A stretch of DNA of 64,000 nucleotides from Pseudomonas sp. GD03944 (GTDB taxonomy: Bacteria; Pseudomonadota; Gammaproteobacteria; Pseudomonadales; Pseudomonadaceae). The DNA is taken from positions 62,001 through 126,000 of the forward strand of contig NZ_JAOCAH010000010.1 in assembly GCF_029839275.1 (NCBI RefSeq). Direction: 5' to 3'. A program made the translations under genes and the position numbers. The notes below the pieces were generated by a model. It was not told where the DNA came from and did not search any database. It was given only the letters and a program-made list of their open reading frames with translations. Shown piece after piece: positions 7,448-14,481 of this stretch (positions are counted from its first letter, which is position 1; the number at the start of each line of letters is the position of its first letter).

Positions 7448-8449
7448 TTACTGGTTGATCTTCTTGAAGATGTCGTCGAACACGCCGCCGTCATCGAAGT
7501 ACTTCGGTTGTGCGGCAGCCCAGCCACCGAAATCCTTGTCGATGGTGACCAGCTCCAGGTCCTTGAACTGGTCCTTGAACTCGGCGGCCACTTCGGCATT
7601 GCGGGGGCGATAGAAGTTCTTCGCGGCGATGCGCTGGCCTTCTTCGGTGTACAGGTACTGCAGGTAGGCTTCGGCGACCTTGCGGGTGCCCTTGCGGTCG
7701 ACGTTCTTGTCGACCACGGCCACTGGCGGCTCGGCCAGGATGGACAGCGACGGGGTGACGATTTCCAGTTGGTCGCCGCCTTCTTCGGCCAGCGACAGGT
7801 AGGCTTCGTTCTCCCAGGCCAGCAGCACGTCGCCCAGGCCACGCTGGACGAAGCTGATGGTCGAGCCACGGGCGCCGGTGTCCAGCACCGGGGCGTGACG
7901 GTACAGCTCGGTCACGAATTCCAGGGCTTTTTCGTCGTTGCCGTACTTCTTCTTGGCGAAGGCCCAGGCGGCCAGGAAGTTCCAGCGAGCGCCGCCGGAG
8001 GTTTTCGGGTTCGGGGTGATGACTTCCACGCCATCCTTGACCAGGTCATCCCAGTCCTTGATGCCTTTCGGGTTGCCCTTGCGCACCAGGAACACGATGG
8101 TGGAGGTGTACGGGGTGCTGTTGTCGGCCAGGCGGGACTGCCATTTCGGGTCGATCAACTGCTGGTTCAGGTTGATCGCGTCGATGTCGCCGGACAGGGC
8201 CAGGGTCACCACGTCGGCCTGCAGGCCGTCGATCACCGCGCGGGCCTGTTTGCCCGAGCCACCGTGGGATTGCTGGATGGTCAGGGCTTCGTTGCCCTGG
8301 GCTTGCCAGTGGGCGTTGAAGGCCTTGTTGAATTCGACGTACAGCTCACGGGTCGGGTCGTAGGACACGTTGAGCAGGGTCTGTGCGGAAACCGGGCCGG
8401 CGACCAGGGCGCTGGCGAGGGCGGCGAGAGCGAAACGACGGATGGACAT
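7448..8449 (-). CDS. sbp: periplasmic sulfate-binding protein
   Basis: 333 residues with a clear signal peptide (FALAALASALVAGPVSAQT, cleavage near residue 22). The mature protein starts LLNVSYDPTRELYVEFN, the canonical start of Sbp/CysP proteins. QQSHGGSGKQARAVIDGL and NPKTSGGARWNFLAAWAFA match the sulfate-binding loops of that family, which hold sulfate through backbone amides without counter-ions. It delivers sulfate to CysTWA. Sbp and CysP cannot be separated with certainty from sequence alone; Pseudomonas genomes usually call this operon copy sbp. Confidence 0.95.
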   Translation of the reverse strand: MSIRRFALAALASALVAGPVSAQTLLNVSYDPTRELYVEFNKAFNAHWQAQGNEALTIQQSHGGSGKQARAVIDGLQADVVTLALSGDIDAINLNQQLIDPKWQSRLADNSTPYTSTIVFLVRKGNPKGIKDWDDLVKDGVEVITPNPKTSGGARWNFLAAWAFAKKKYGNDEKALEFVTELYRHAPVLDTGARGSTISFVQRGLGDVLLAWENEAYLSLAEEGGDQLEIVTPSLSILAEPPVAVVDKNVDRKGTRKVAEAYLQYLYTEEGQRIAAKNFYRPRNAEVAAEFKDQFKDLELVTIDKDFGGWAAAQPKYFDDGGVFDDIFKKINQ

Positions 8450-8616
8450 GGTGCAGCTCCTAATAGAGTCAAATTTTTGTGTTGGCGAGTAAGGTGTCGA
8501 GGATTCAGCGGCACATTCGCGGGCAACAGCTGCAGTACCGGCTAAGCGTGTTCATGGCGGTTACGGGATTCATGGTCACGCCCTCCGGTTGTCCAGTCGG
8601 GCTCATGGTCGGTCGA

Positions 8617-8799
8617 TCAGGTGTTCTTGCCGGTGGGCGGCTGCAAACGGAATTTTTCCTTGCGCTCGATCTGCACCACCTGGCCGTTGTGTACGGTGAT
8701 CTCCACCGAACCGAATTTCAGGCCATGCAGGGCACTCTGGATCTCGCGCAGGATGCTTGCTTCGTCCTGGCCTTCGAGGTTTCGCAGGGTTGCGGTCAT
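8617..8799 (-). CDS. oscA: sulfur-starvation protein OscA (DUF2292)
   Basis: 60 residues. The ATG follows AAGGAG at nine bases. The pattern ILREIQSALHGLKFGSVEIT, then VHNGQVVQIERKEKFR, is the DUF2292 family, known in Pseudomonas as OscA. It is needed for growth on organosulfur sources and has been linked to chromate resistance through sulfur limitation. Its fold is predicted as one helix plus a short beta sheet; the biochemical role is unknown. It is the first gene of the sulfate operon, about 170 bp before sbp, and sits next to an AT-rich control region with inverted repeats. Confidence 0.9.
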   Translation of the reverse strand: MTATLRNLEGQDEASILREIQSALHGLKFGSVEITVHNGQVVQIERKEKFRLQPPTGKNT

Positions 8800-8886
8800 G
8801 TTCTTGTGCTCCTTGGAATGCCCCGCTCAATGCGTTCTCGTACGGCCTGTGGCGGGTGTGGAGCGGATACTAGGCAAGTCCGAATA

Positions 8887-8909
8887 TTCTTAAAAATACT
8901 GTTTAAGAA
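8887..8909. promoter_or_regulatory. AT-rich inverted repeat upstream of oscA, CysB-site candidate
   Basis: TTCTTAAA and TTTAAGAA (8887-8894, 8902-8909) form perfect 8-bp arms around a 7-nt spacer. A related half-site lies at 8917-8928. The repeat is 88 bp upstream of the oscA start in a stretch much richer in AT than its surroundings. CysB, the LysR-type activator of sulfate uptake, binds AT-rich sites upstream of weak promoters. A TAGTAT -10 candidate on the minus strand follows. CysB assignment is inference. Confidence 0.5.
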
Positions 8910-8974
8910 CATTTATATTCCTTAAAATAATATGCGACGTGCTCATAAGGAGGCGTGAGCGAATTTCTTTTGTG

Positions 8975-8998
8975 GAATAAGCAAATGAATTCTTATTC
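8975..8998. promoter_or_regulatory. second inverted repeat, on the hydrolase side
   Basis: GAATAAG (8975-8981) and CTTATTC (8992-8998) are perfect 7-bp arms with a 10-nt spacer. They end 62 bp before the start of the divergent hydrolase gene and upstream of a TACACT -10 candidate. This may be a second CysB-type or LysR-type site serving the rightward promoter. Confidence 0.4.
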
Positions 8999-9059
8999 TT
9001 TTTGATATCTCCTAGCGCTGCCTACACTGCCAGCACGCACCCTTCTGGAGACTTCGCCA

Positions 9060-9641
9060 ATGCGCAGTGAATCGATCCGCTACCTCATCGTGCCGGGCTG
9101 GCAAGGCTCGTCCGACGAGCATTGGCAAAGCCACTGGCAACGCAGCCTGCCGAACAGCGCGCGGGTCGAGCAGGCCGACTGGCTGACGCCGCGCCGTGAA
9201 GACTGGGTGGCCGAACTGCAGCGCAGCATCGCCGCGGACCCGCGCCCGGCGATCCTCATTGCCCACAGCCTGGGTTGCATCACCGTGGCGCACTGGGCCG
9301 CGCAGGCGCCGGTGTCGCTGTTGCGCCGGGTGCGCGGGGCCCTGCTGGTCGCCCCGGCGGACGTGCAGCGTCCCAACTGCCCGGACGCCTTGCGTGGCTT
9401 CGCGCCGATCCCCACGTCATTGCTGCCCTTCGCCAGCCAGTTGGTCGGCTCGGACAACGACAGCGCCGCCAGCGCGGCCCGGGCCATCGAACTGGCCCGC
9501 GACTGGGGCAGCGATGTGGCGATTCTCAGCGGCGCCGGGCACATCAATGTCACCTCCGGCCACCAGCGCTGGGAGCAGGGTTTCGCCTACCTCTATCGCC
9601 TGCAGCACCGCATCGAACACACGCACCGCCAACGCGCCTGA
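9060..9641 (+). CDS. RBBP9/YdeN-family serine hydrolase
   Basis: 193 residues. IRYLIVPGWQGSSDEHWQSH at the N-terminus is the oxyanion-loop signature of the RBBP9/YdeN alpha/beta hydrolases. ILIAHSLGCITVAHW holds the nucleophile serine (residue 76 region), and GAGHINV near residue 162 holds the catalytic histidine. The acid is probably an Asp in the SDVAILSG strand. Natural substrates in bacteria are unknown. It is transcribed away from oscA across a 260-bp AT-rich control region and is followed 60 bp later by the sigma-54 activator-like gene, so a link to sulfur limitation is plausible but unproved. Confidence 0.88.
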   Translation: MRSESIRYLIVPGWQGSSDEHWQSHWQRSLPNSARVEQADWLTPRREDWVAELQRSIAADPRPAILIAHSLGCITVAHWAAQAPVSLLRRVRGALLVAPADVQRPNCPDALRGFAPIPTSLLPFASQLVGSDNDSAASAARAIELARDWGSDVAILSGAGHINVTSGHQRWEQGFAYLYRLQHRIEHTHRQRA

Positions 9642-9701
9642 TTCCCATGCGGGCGCATTGATCACCGCGCTCGCTGCCTCCCGTTTTTTCCGAGAATTGC
9701 C

Positions 9702-10532
9702 ATGACCTCTCCTGGATTCGCCGACCAGGCGCCGCTGACCTTTGCCGACACCGAACGCAGCCCGCTGAGCATCCGGGCCAAGGCGCTGGTGTTCGTCGAC
9801 CCGCTGTCGCGCCGCCTGCGCGAGCAGGCCGATGCCCTGGCGCCGGGCACTCAACCGCTGCTGATCCTGGGCGAGACCGGGACCGGCAAGGAGTTGCTGG
9901 CGCGACATATCCACCGGCAGAGCGAGCGGGGCGGCCTGTTCGTCTCGGTCAGCTGTGCGGCGATCAGCCCGCAGTGGGGCGAAGCGGAATTGTTCGGGCA
10001 CACGCCGGGCGCCTACCCGGGGGCGGTCAGCAGCCGGGCCGGCTGGTTCGGTTCGGCCAATGGCGGGACGCTGTACCTGGATGAGATCGCTGACCTGAAC
10101 CAGGCGCAGCAGATCAAGCTGCTGGCGGCGCTGGAAACCCGCGAGGTGTACCGGGTGGGGGCCTCCCATGCGATTCCGGTGGATGTGCGGATGCTGGCGG
10201 CCAGCAGCATCGACCTGAGCCGCGCCGTGGCGGCCGGGACCTTCAACGAGCGGCTATATGCCTACCTCTGCGACGGGCAATTGCGCTTTCCCGCGTTGCG
10301 CGAGCGGGTGGGGGATATCCTGCCGCTGGCCGAATACTTTCTCGGTATCCATGCCCAGCGCCTGGGCATCGCCATTCCGGCGATCAGCCTGGCGGCGCAG
10401 CAGGTGCTGGAAGCGCACCGCTGGCCGGGCAACACCCGCGAGCTGGAAAACGTCATTCATTTTGCGCTGTTGCTGGCCGGCTCCGCCGAGATCGGCCCGC
10501 ACCACCTGGATAGCCTGCCCGCAGGCGGCTGA
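9702..10532 (+). CDS. degenerate sigma-54 activator-like AAA+ protein without DNA-binding domain
   Basis: 276 residues, nearly all one AAA+ domain of the NtrC/PspF type. Walker A (GETGTGKE, 57-64) and Walker B (LYLDE, 124-128) are intact. Three hallmarks are changed. The sigma-54-contacting GAFTGA loop reads GAYPGA (103-108). In the FRxDLYYRL segment the two arginine-finger positions are Asn182 and Tyr188 (FNERLYAYL). The chain ends soon after the AAA+ lid (LDSLPAGG) with no Fis-type HTH and no N-terminal sensor domain. It could bind ATP yet seems unable to activate sigma-54 alone; it may poison, or co-assemble with, another activator. It lies next to oscA and the hydrolase. SfnR-type sulfur regulators are the nearest functional analogy I know. 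Confidence 0.85.
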   Translation: MTSPGFADQAPLTFADTERSPLSIRAKALVFVDPLSRRLREQADALAPGTQPLLILGETGTGKELLARHIHRQSERGGLFVSVSCAAISPQWGEAELFGHTPGAYPGAVSSRAGWFGSANGGTLYLDEIADLNQAQQIKLLAALETREVYRVGASHAIPVDVRMLAASSIDLSRAVAAGTFNERLYAYLCDGQLRFPALRERVGDILPLAEYFLGIHAQRLGIAIPAISLAAQQVLEAHRWPGNTRELENVIHFALLLAGSAEIGPHHLDSLPAGG

Positions 10533-10535
10533 GGG

Positions 10536-11513
10536 TCAGCGCACCTGCACCACCACCTTGCCCACGGCCTTGCGCTGGCCGAGGGTGTCGATGGCCTTGG
10601 CCGCCTGTTCCAGCGGGAAGGTCTGCGACACCAGTGGCTTGAGCTTGCCTTCGGCGTGCCAGGCGAACAGCTGCTGGAAGTTGGCCGCGTTGTCCTGGGG
10701 CTGGCGCTGGGCGAAGGAGCCCCAGAACACCCCGACCACTGCCGCGCCCTTGAGCAGGGTGAGGTTGACCGGCAGTTCCGGGATGCGTCCGCTGGCGAAA
10801 CCCACCACCAGCAGGCGACCGTTCCAGGCGATGCTGCGGATGGCCGCGTCGAACAGGTCGCCGCCGACCGGGTCGTAGATCACGTCGGCACCCTGGCCGC
10901 CGGTCAGGCGCTTCACTTCGTCCTTGAGGCTGCTCTCGGTGTAATTGATCAGCTCGTCGGCACCGGCGGCCTTGGCGACTTCCAGTTTTTCAGCACTGCT
11001 CGCCGCGGCGATCACTTTGGCGCCCATGGCCTTGCCGATTTCCACCGCCGCCAGGCCGACGCCGCCAGAGGCGCCGAGCACCAGCAGGGTTTCGCCGGGT
11101 TGCAGGTTGGCGCGCTGCTTGAGGGCGTGCATCGAGGTGCCGTAGGTCATGCCGAAGGCGGCGGCGCTGGCGAAGTCCATCTGTGCCGGGATCGGCATCA
11201 CGTTGTAGCCGGGCACCGCGACCTCTTCGGCGAAGCTGCCCCAGCCGGTCAGTGCCATGACCCGGTCGCCGACCTTCAGGTGGCTGACCTTCTCGCCCAC
11301 CGCCGTGACCACGCCCGCGGCTTCACCGCCCGGGGAGAACGGGAACGGCGGCTTGAACTGATACTTGCCCTCGATGATCAGGGTGTCGGGGAAGTTGACG
11401 CCGGCCGCGTGCACCGCGAGCAGCACTTCGTTCTTCTTCGCTTCCGGGCTGGCCACCTCTTCCAGGACCAGGGTTTCGGCGGGGCCGAAGGCTTTGCACA
11501 ACACGGCTTTCAT
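10536..11513 (-). CDS. zinc-independent MDR NAD(P)H:quinone oxidoreductase
   Basis: 325 residues. It has an N-terminal GroES-like domain (MKAVLCKAFGPAETLVLEEV, LPRHPDT-type loop) and the Rossmann motif LVLGASGGVGLAAVEIGKAM (about 145-165). The FSPGGEAAGVVTAVGE motif and the absence of structural-zinc cysteines place it in the quinone-oxidoreductase branch of the medium-chain dehydrogenases, close to human PIG3/QOR-like enzymes. It probably uses NADPH to reduce quinones or enals. ATG at 11513 begins the conserved domain; longer starts add unrelated residues. It is convergent with the activator-like gene (3 bp apart) and divergent from a FliL-like gene. Confidence 0.88.
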   Translation of the reverse strand: MKAVLCKAFGPAETLVLEEVASPEAKKNEVLLAVHAAGVNFPDTLIIEGKYQFKPPFPFSPGGEAAGVVTAVGEKVSHLKVGDRVMALTGWGSFAEEVAVPGYNVMPIPAQMDFASAAAFGMTYGTSMHALKQRANLQPGETLLVLGASGGVGLAAVEIGKAMGAKVIAAASSAEKLEVAKAAGADELINYTESSLKDEVKRLTGGQGADVIYDPVGGDLFDAAIRSIAWNGRLLVVGFASGRIPELPVNLTLLKGAAVVGVFWGSFAQRQPQDNAANFQQLFAWHAEGKLKPLVSQTFPLEQAAKAIDTLGQRKAVGKVVVQVR

Positions 11514-11614
11514 CGGGGCATATCCTCTGTGGGTTATGGCCAAGCAGTGTAGGTGGGGGGCAAGGGGGGTCAACGAGCATGCCCGTGCCTGATACTCCGG
11601 CATAAGCATCGGGC

Positions 11615-11643
11615 TTGGGTAAGCGCGCCGCTGTGGCTATGCT
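11615..11643 (+). promoter_or_regulatory. candidate sigma-70 promoter for the FliL-like gene
   Basis: TTGGGT (11615-11620) and TATGCT (11638-11643) are separated by 17 bp, about 50 bp upstream of the start codon. Each hexamer matches consensus at four or five positions. Confidence 0.45.
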
Positions 11644-11698
11644 AGGCGCTTTGATGGTTTGCCGTGGTCACGGCGAATCCCGGACCTACGGAGAGCCC

Positions 11699-12112
11699 AT
11701 GCCGGTTAAAGCCCTGATTGCCCTGTTGCTTGGCCTGTCGCTGACCCTGTCGGCCCATGCGTCGGAAGACGAAGAGAAGGCCGCTGCGCCTCAGGTCATC
11801 TACCTCAGCCTGGTGCCCGCGCTGGTCGGCAACTTCGGTTCCGGCCCCAAGCTGAAGTTCTACAAGGCCGATGTGTCGCTGCGGGTGACCGGCGCCGACG
11901 TCGAAGCCAAGGTCAAGCACCACGAGCCGCTGATCCGCAACCAGCTGGTGATGCTGTTCTCCCAGCAGACCGAAGAGGGCCTGAGCGCCGCCGACTCCAA
12001 GGAGCTGCTGCGCCAGGAGGCCCTCAAGCAGGTGCAGCAGGTGCTGACCGCCGAAGAAGGCAAGCCGCTGGTCGAGGACCTGCTGTTCAACAACCTGATC
12101 CTGCAGCGCTGA
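11699..12112 (+). CDS. orphan FliL-like secreted protein
   Basis: 137 residues. It has a signal peptide (ALIALLLGLSLTLSAHA, cleavage near residue 21) instead of the N-terminal anchor of classical FliL. The remainder matches the FliL fold: VIYLSLVPALVGNFGSG, then YKADVSLRVTGAD, HEPLIRNQLVMLFSQQTEEG and a KQVQQVLTAEEG helix, related to stomatin-like SPFH folds. It lies far from any flagellar genes, so a part in stator control cannot be assumed. The gene stands alone, convergent with the EVE-protein gene. ATG at 11699 was preferred over an upstream start because it opens the signal peptide. Confidence 0.82.
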   Translation: MPVKALIALLLGLSLTLSAHASEDEEKAAAPQVIYLSLVPALVGNFGSGPKLKFYKADVSLRVTGADVEAKVKHHEPLIRNQLVMLFSQQTEEGLSAADSKELLRQEALKQVQQVLTAEEGKPLVEDLLFNNLILQR

Positions 12113-12132
12113 CCGCGCGGCGTTCCGCCCGC

Positions 12133-12582
12133 TCAGCGCAGGGCGAGGATCGCCGCCCACTCCTCGTCGCTCACCGGCATCACCGAGAGCCGGCTGCCTT
12201 TCTGCACCAGGGCCAGGCCTGACAGCGCGCTCTGTGCTTTCAGTTCGGCCAGGGGAATGACCGCCTTGAAGGCTTCGACGAATTCCACGTCCACCGCGCT
12301 CCATGGGTTCTTCTCGGCACTGGCCTTGGCATCGAAGTAGTGGCTGTCGGGCTGCAGCGCGGTCGGATCGGGGTAGGCCGCCTGGCTGATCCGGGCGATG
12401 CCGGCGATTCCCGGCTCGGGGCAGCTGGAGTGGTAGAAGAAGAACAGATCGCCCACCGCCATGCTGCGCACGAAGTTGCGCGCCTGGTAGTTGCGCACCC
12501 CGTCCCACCGGGCCTGGCCGAGTCGCTGCAGGTCGTGGATGGACAGTTCGTCGGGTTCGGATTTCATCAGCCAGTTAGGCAT
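12133..12582 (-). CDS. EVE-domain (THYN1-like) protein
   Basis: 149 residues, nearly all EVE domain: NWLMKSEPDELSIHDL, then WDGVRNYQARNFVRSMAVGD, LFFFYHSSCPEPGIAGIARI and the YFDAKASAEKNPWSAVDVEF stretch. The EVE fold is PUA-like and has an aromatic pocket that recognises modified bases in DNA or RNA. The stand-alone bacterial form is conserved and linked to tRNA or rRNA modification, though its target is not established. The family is secure; the role is open. Its start faces the 43-residue membrane-peptide gene, with a hairpin (12602-12620) in the shared region. Confidence 0.92.
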   Translation of the reverse strand: MPNWLMKSEPDELSIHDLQRLGQARWDGVRNYQARNFVRSMAVGDLFFFYHSSCPEPGIAGIARISQAAYPDPTALQPDSHYFDAKASAEKNPWSAVDVEFVEAFKAVIPLAELKAQSALSGLALVQKGSRLSVMPVSDEEWAAILALR

Positions 12583-12601
12583 GAACTTTGCTCCATTCGC
12601 T

Positions 12602-12620
12602 CGGTCCGCTCAGCGGACCG
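12602..12620. repeat. perfect inverted repeat in the divergent EVE/peptide intergenic region
   Basis: CGGTCCGCT and AGCGGACCG surround a single C. It lies 20 bp upstream of the EVE gene start and could be an operator or a 5'-leader hairpin. The rest of the 197-bp gap shows no other clear element. Confidence 0.5.
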
Positions 12621-12779
12621 ATGGCCATGGGCGCCGCGGGTTACCGTTTGGCGCCAGGAATTGCAGGGTCAATGCGGCTGGCAGACAATGCCGGCCTTTG
12701 CTCCAGCCAGTGCCGCATGGCCCATAAAAACAGTCGCCGGTTCACGGCGCTCCGAATGCCTTGAAGGGGGAGGCATCCA

Positions 12780-12911
12780 ATGAAACGCAAGCCAGACATA
12801 CTGTGGGTATTGGTCGTTCTGTTCACCCTGGGCGTGGTTACCACGGGTTACACCCAGAGTCAGTGGGATCGTCCGAATCAAGCCCCGATCAACGTCTCCC
12901 AGCAGCCGTAA
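12780..12911 (+). CDS. 43-residue single-pass membrane peptide
   Basis: ATG at 12780 is preceded by a strong GGGGGAGG eight bases upstream. The 43 residues begin MKRKPD (positive, cytoplasmic), continue with one hydrophobic helix (ILWVLVVLFTLGVVTTGYT) and end with a polar tail rich in Gln, Asn and Pro. This is a signal-anchor small membrane protein with the C-terminus outside. Codon use is normal for the region. It ends 46 bp before the stop of the convergent 5-formyl-THF cyclo-ligase gene. I recognise no named family. Proteins this short are often missed in annotation, so conservation in other pseudomonads would be the test. Confidence 0.7.
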   Translation: MKRKPDILWVLVVLFTLGVVTTGYTQSQWDRPNQAPINVSQQP

Positions 12912-12957
12912 GTCTGCCCGAAGACGCCAGGCGCCGCATGGATCGCGGCACCAAAAA

Positions 12958-13554
12958 TCAGTACCAGCCCCTGTCCGTCACTGTCGCCGCGAGCGGCACG
13001 TCCCAACTGGCCAGAACCAGTCGATCCACCTGCTGACACTCATGCGCCAGGCCCAATAGCGTCGGCTTGTGCCAATTTTTGCGCATGCTGCGGTAGCTCA
13101 GGCTGCGGTCATAGAAACCGCCACCCATCCCGATGCGCCCCCCAAACCGATCGAACCCGACCAGCGGCATCAGCACCAGGTCCAGGGTGCGCACGTCACG
13201 CTGCCGTGCGACGTTGCGTCGCGGCTCCGGAATTCCGAAACGGTTCGGCAGCAGGGGCTCGTTCGGGGCGATGCGCTGGAAAACCATTTTGGTGCGCGGC
13301 CAGGGCTTGAGTACCGGCAGGTAGGTGGCCTTGCCGCGACGCTGTGCCGCACGCAGGAGCAGCCGCGGATCGATTTCACCATCATTGGGCAGGTACAGGG
13401 CGATGTGCCGGGCGCGGCGAAACAGCGGGTGCTGGGCGAGCTGGCGGTAGAGACCACGGGCGGCGCGGCGCTGGGCCGGCTTGTCGAGTGCACGGCGGCG
13501 TTGGCGCAGCAGGCGACGCAGCTGAGGGCGGGAAAGGTCGCGGGTATCGAGCAT
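12958..13554 (-). CDS. ygfA: 5-formyltetrahydrofolate cyclo-ligase
   Basis: About 198 residues. The basic N-terminus (LRRLLRQRRRALDKPAQRRA) and the LYLPNDGEIDPRLLLRAA and LVLMPLVGFDRFGGRIGMGGGFYDRSL motifs identify the cyclo-ligase that converts 5-formyl-THF plus ATP to 5,10-methenyl-THF. The GRIGMGGGFYD loop binds ATP and folate. Its place downstream of ssrS is the classic gammaproteobacterial arrangement, where it can be cotranscribed with 6S RNA. ATG at 13554 was chosen; a TTG at 13566 in the same frame is possible. No strong ribosome site is visible for either. Confidence 0.93.
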   Translation of the reverse strand: MLDTRDLSRPQLRRLLRQRRRALDKPAQRRAARGLYRQLAQHPLFRRARHIALYLPNDGEIDPRLLLRAAQRRGKATYLPVLKPWPRTKMVFQRIAPNEPLLPNRFGIPEPRRNVARQRDVRTLDLVLMPLVGFDRFGGRIGMGGGFYDRSLSYRSMRKNWHKPTLLGLAHECQQVDRLVLASWDVPLAATVTDRGWY

Positions 13555-13602
13555 GGTCGGGTGCAAGGACCGGACGCCTCAGGCGCTGCGAGCTAGGAAA
13601 GA

Positions 13603-13782
13603 GTGACTCCCCGACGTGCCGCTGTCGGTTTAGCCCTTGAACCCGAAAGTTCAAGGTGGAGGTTGCAGGAGGCGTTAAGGCTTTCCGTCAGGCGGACATG
13701 CACACCGGCCTCAACAGGCAACCCCCGGGTTTGTGCGTATCGGCTCAGGGACATCACCAACTGGCGCACACTTCAGGGAGCG
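13603..13782 (-). ncRNA. ssrS: 6S RNA
   Basis: On the minus strand between zapA and ygfA. It contains the conserved 6S blocks in order: CCTGAGCCGATA near the 5' arm, GTGTGCATGTCCGCC in the bulge region, GGAAAGCCTTAA, and the terminal-proximal ACCTTGAAC/GGGTTCAAGGG pair, closed by complementary 5' and 3' ends. 6S RNA mimics an open promoter and sequesters sigma-70 RNA polymerase in stationary phase. The -10 is TATACT at 13789-13794 and a -35 candidate (CTGACC) at 13813-13818 lies inside the end of zapA. Ends are estimated to within about five bases. Confidence 0.95.
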
Positions 13783-13788
13783 GTCGCC

Positions 13789-13818
13789 AGTATAACGAAT
13801 CTGATGCGCTGCGGTCAG
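13789..13818 (-). promoter_or_regulatory. sigma-70 promoter of ssrS
   Basis: On the minus strand CTGACC (13813-13818) and TATACT (13789-13794) are spaced by 18 bp, giving a start near 13782. The -35 overlaps the last codons of zapA. Confidence 0.7.
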
Positions 13819-14129
13819 CCCGGCTGTCTATCCGGGTCATCGGCGAGGGCATGGTCGACCCGGGCGAGCAGTTCGCGCACCTGTTCGCGGGTGGAGCCGG
13901 ACTGCACGTCGATGCTCTGCTGTTTGTGCAGCATGTCGTGGGTGATGTTGAGGGCAGCCATCACGGCAACCCGGTCGGCGCCGATGACTTTGCCGCTGGA
14001 GCGGATCTCGCGCATCTTGCCGTCCAGGTAGCGCGCAGCGCTCTCCAGGTTGGCGCGCTCGTCCGGGGGGCAGGCGATGCAATATTCTTTATCGAGGATT
14101 TGTACGTTTACGGTGTTCGACTGAGTCAT
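13815..14129 (-). CDS. zapA: cell division protein ZapA
   Basis: 104 residues. VNVQILDKEYCIACPPDE is the ZapA N-terminal strand region. The ESAARYLDGKMREIRSSGKV and IGADRVAVMAALNITHDMLH helices plus a C-terminal coiled coil complete the family length and pattern. ZapA tetramers crosslink and bundle FtsZ filaments at the division ring. Its start overlaps the stop of the upstream ZapB-like gene by four bases (ATGA), so the two are coupled. The ssrS promoter lies at its 3' end. Confidence 0.95.
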   Translation of the reverse strand: MTQSNTVNVQILDKEYCIACPPDERANLESAARYLDGKMREIRSSGKVIGADRVAVMAALNITHDMLHKQQSIDVQSGSTREQVRELLARVDHALADDPDRQPG

Positions 14130-14335
14130 GAGTCCTGCTCCAGGGCTTTCAGGCGCGAAATCATGGATTCGACCTTATGCCGGGCCATTTCGTTCTTTTC
14201 GATCAGATGGGCGCGCTCTTCACGCCAGGACTTTTCACTCGCCAGGAGAAGTCGGTTATGGGCCTTGAGCTGCTCGACCCGCTGGAGCAGCAGGTCCAAC
14301 TTGGTCGTAAGGGCATGCAGATCGGCGTCTTCCAT
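14126..14335 (-). CDS. ZapB-like coiled-coil protein (TIGR02449 type)
   Basis: 69 residues, almost wholly one coiled coil: LTTKLDLLLQRVEQLKAHNR, then LLLASEKSWREERAHLIEKN and an AR-x-K-V-x-x-M-I-x-R-L end. This matches the short TIGR02449 proteins encoded just upstream of zapA in Pseudomonas and often described as ZapB-like. ZapB bundles with ZapA to link the Z-ring to the chromosome terminus. Sequence homology to E. coli ZapB is too weak to prove; gene order and heptads support it. Confidence 0.85.
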   Translation of the reverse strand: MEDADLHALTTKLDLLLQRVEQLKAHNRLLLASEKSWREERAHLIEKNEMARHKVESMISRLKALEQDS

Positions 14336-14481
14336 GGGCTCTCGCTAAGGCAAGGAATGACCGGACTATATAGGCGCCTCCATACATGGGGTCAAACCCC
14401 CGGATGGTTTTGCCGCGTCTGCCGGTGCTAGGATACGAGGCCTCTATTCTAGTGATTGCGCCGTCTGGCGCCTAGTTATCT

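Noticed and set aside
6221..8545. 774-residue plus-strand frame across cysW, cysT and sbp
   Set aside because: Three well-identified transport genes occupy the minus strand, and the frame has no domain or ribosome site.
8955..9005. 16-codon frame (GTG) in the oscA/hydrolase gap, after AAGGAGG
   Set aside because: The Shine-Dalgarno is only one or two bases from the start, the frame crosses an inverted repeat and there is no sign of a leader-peptide function.
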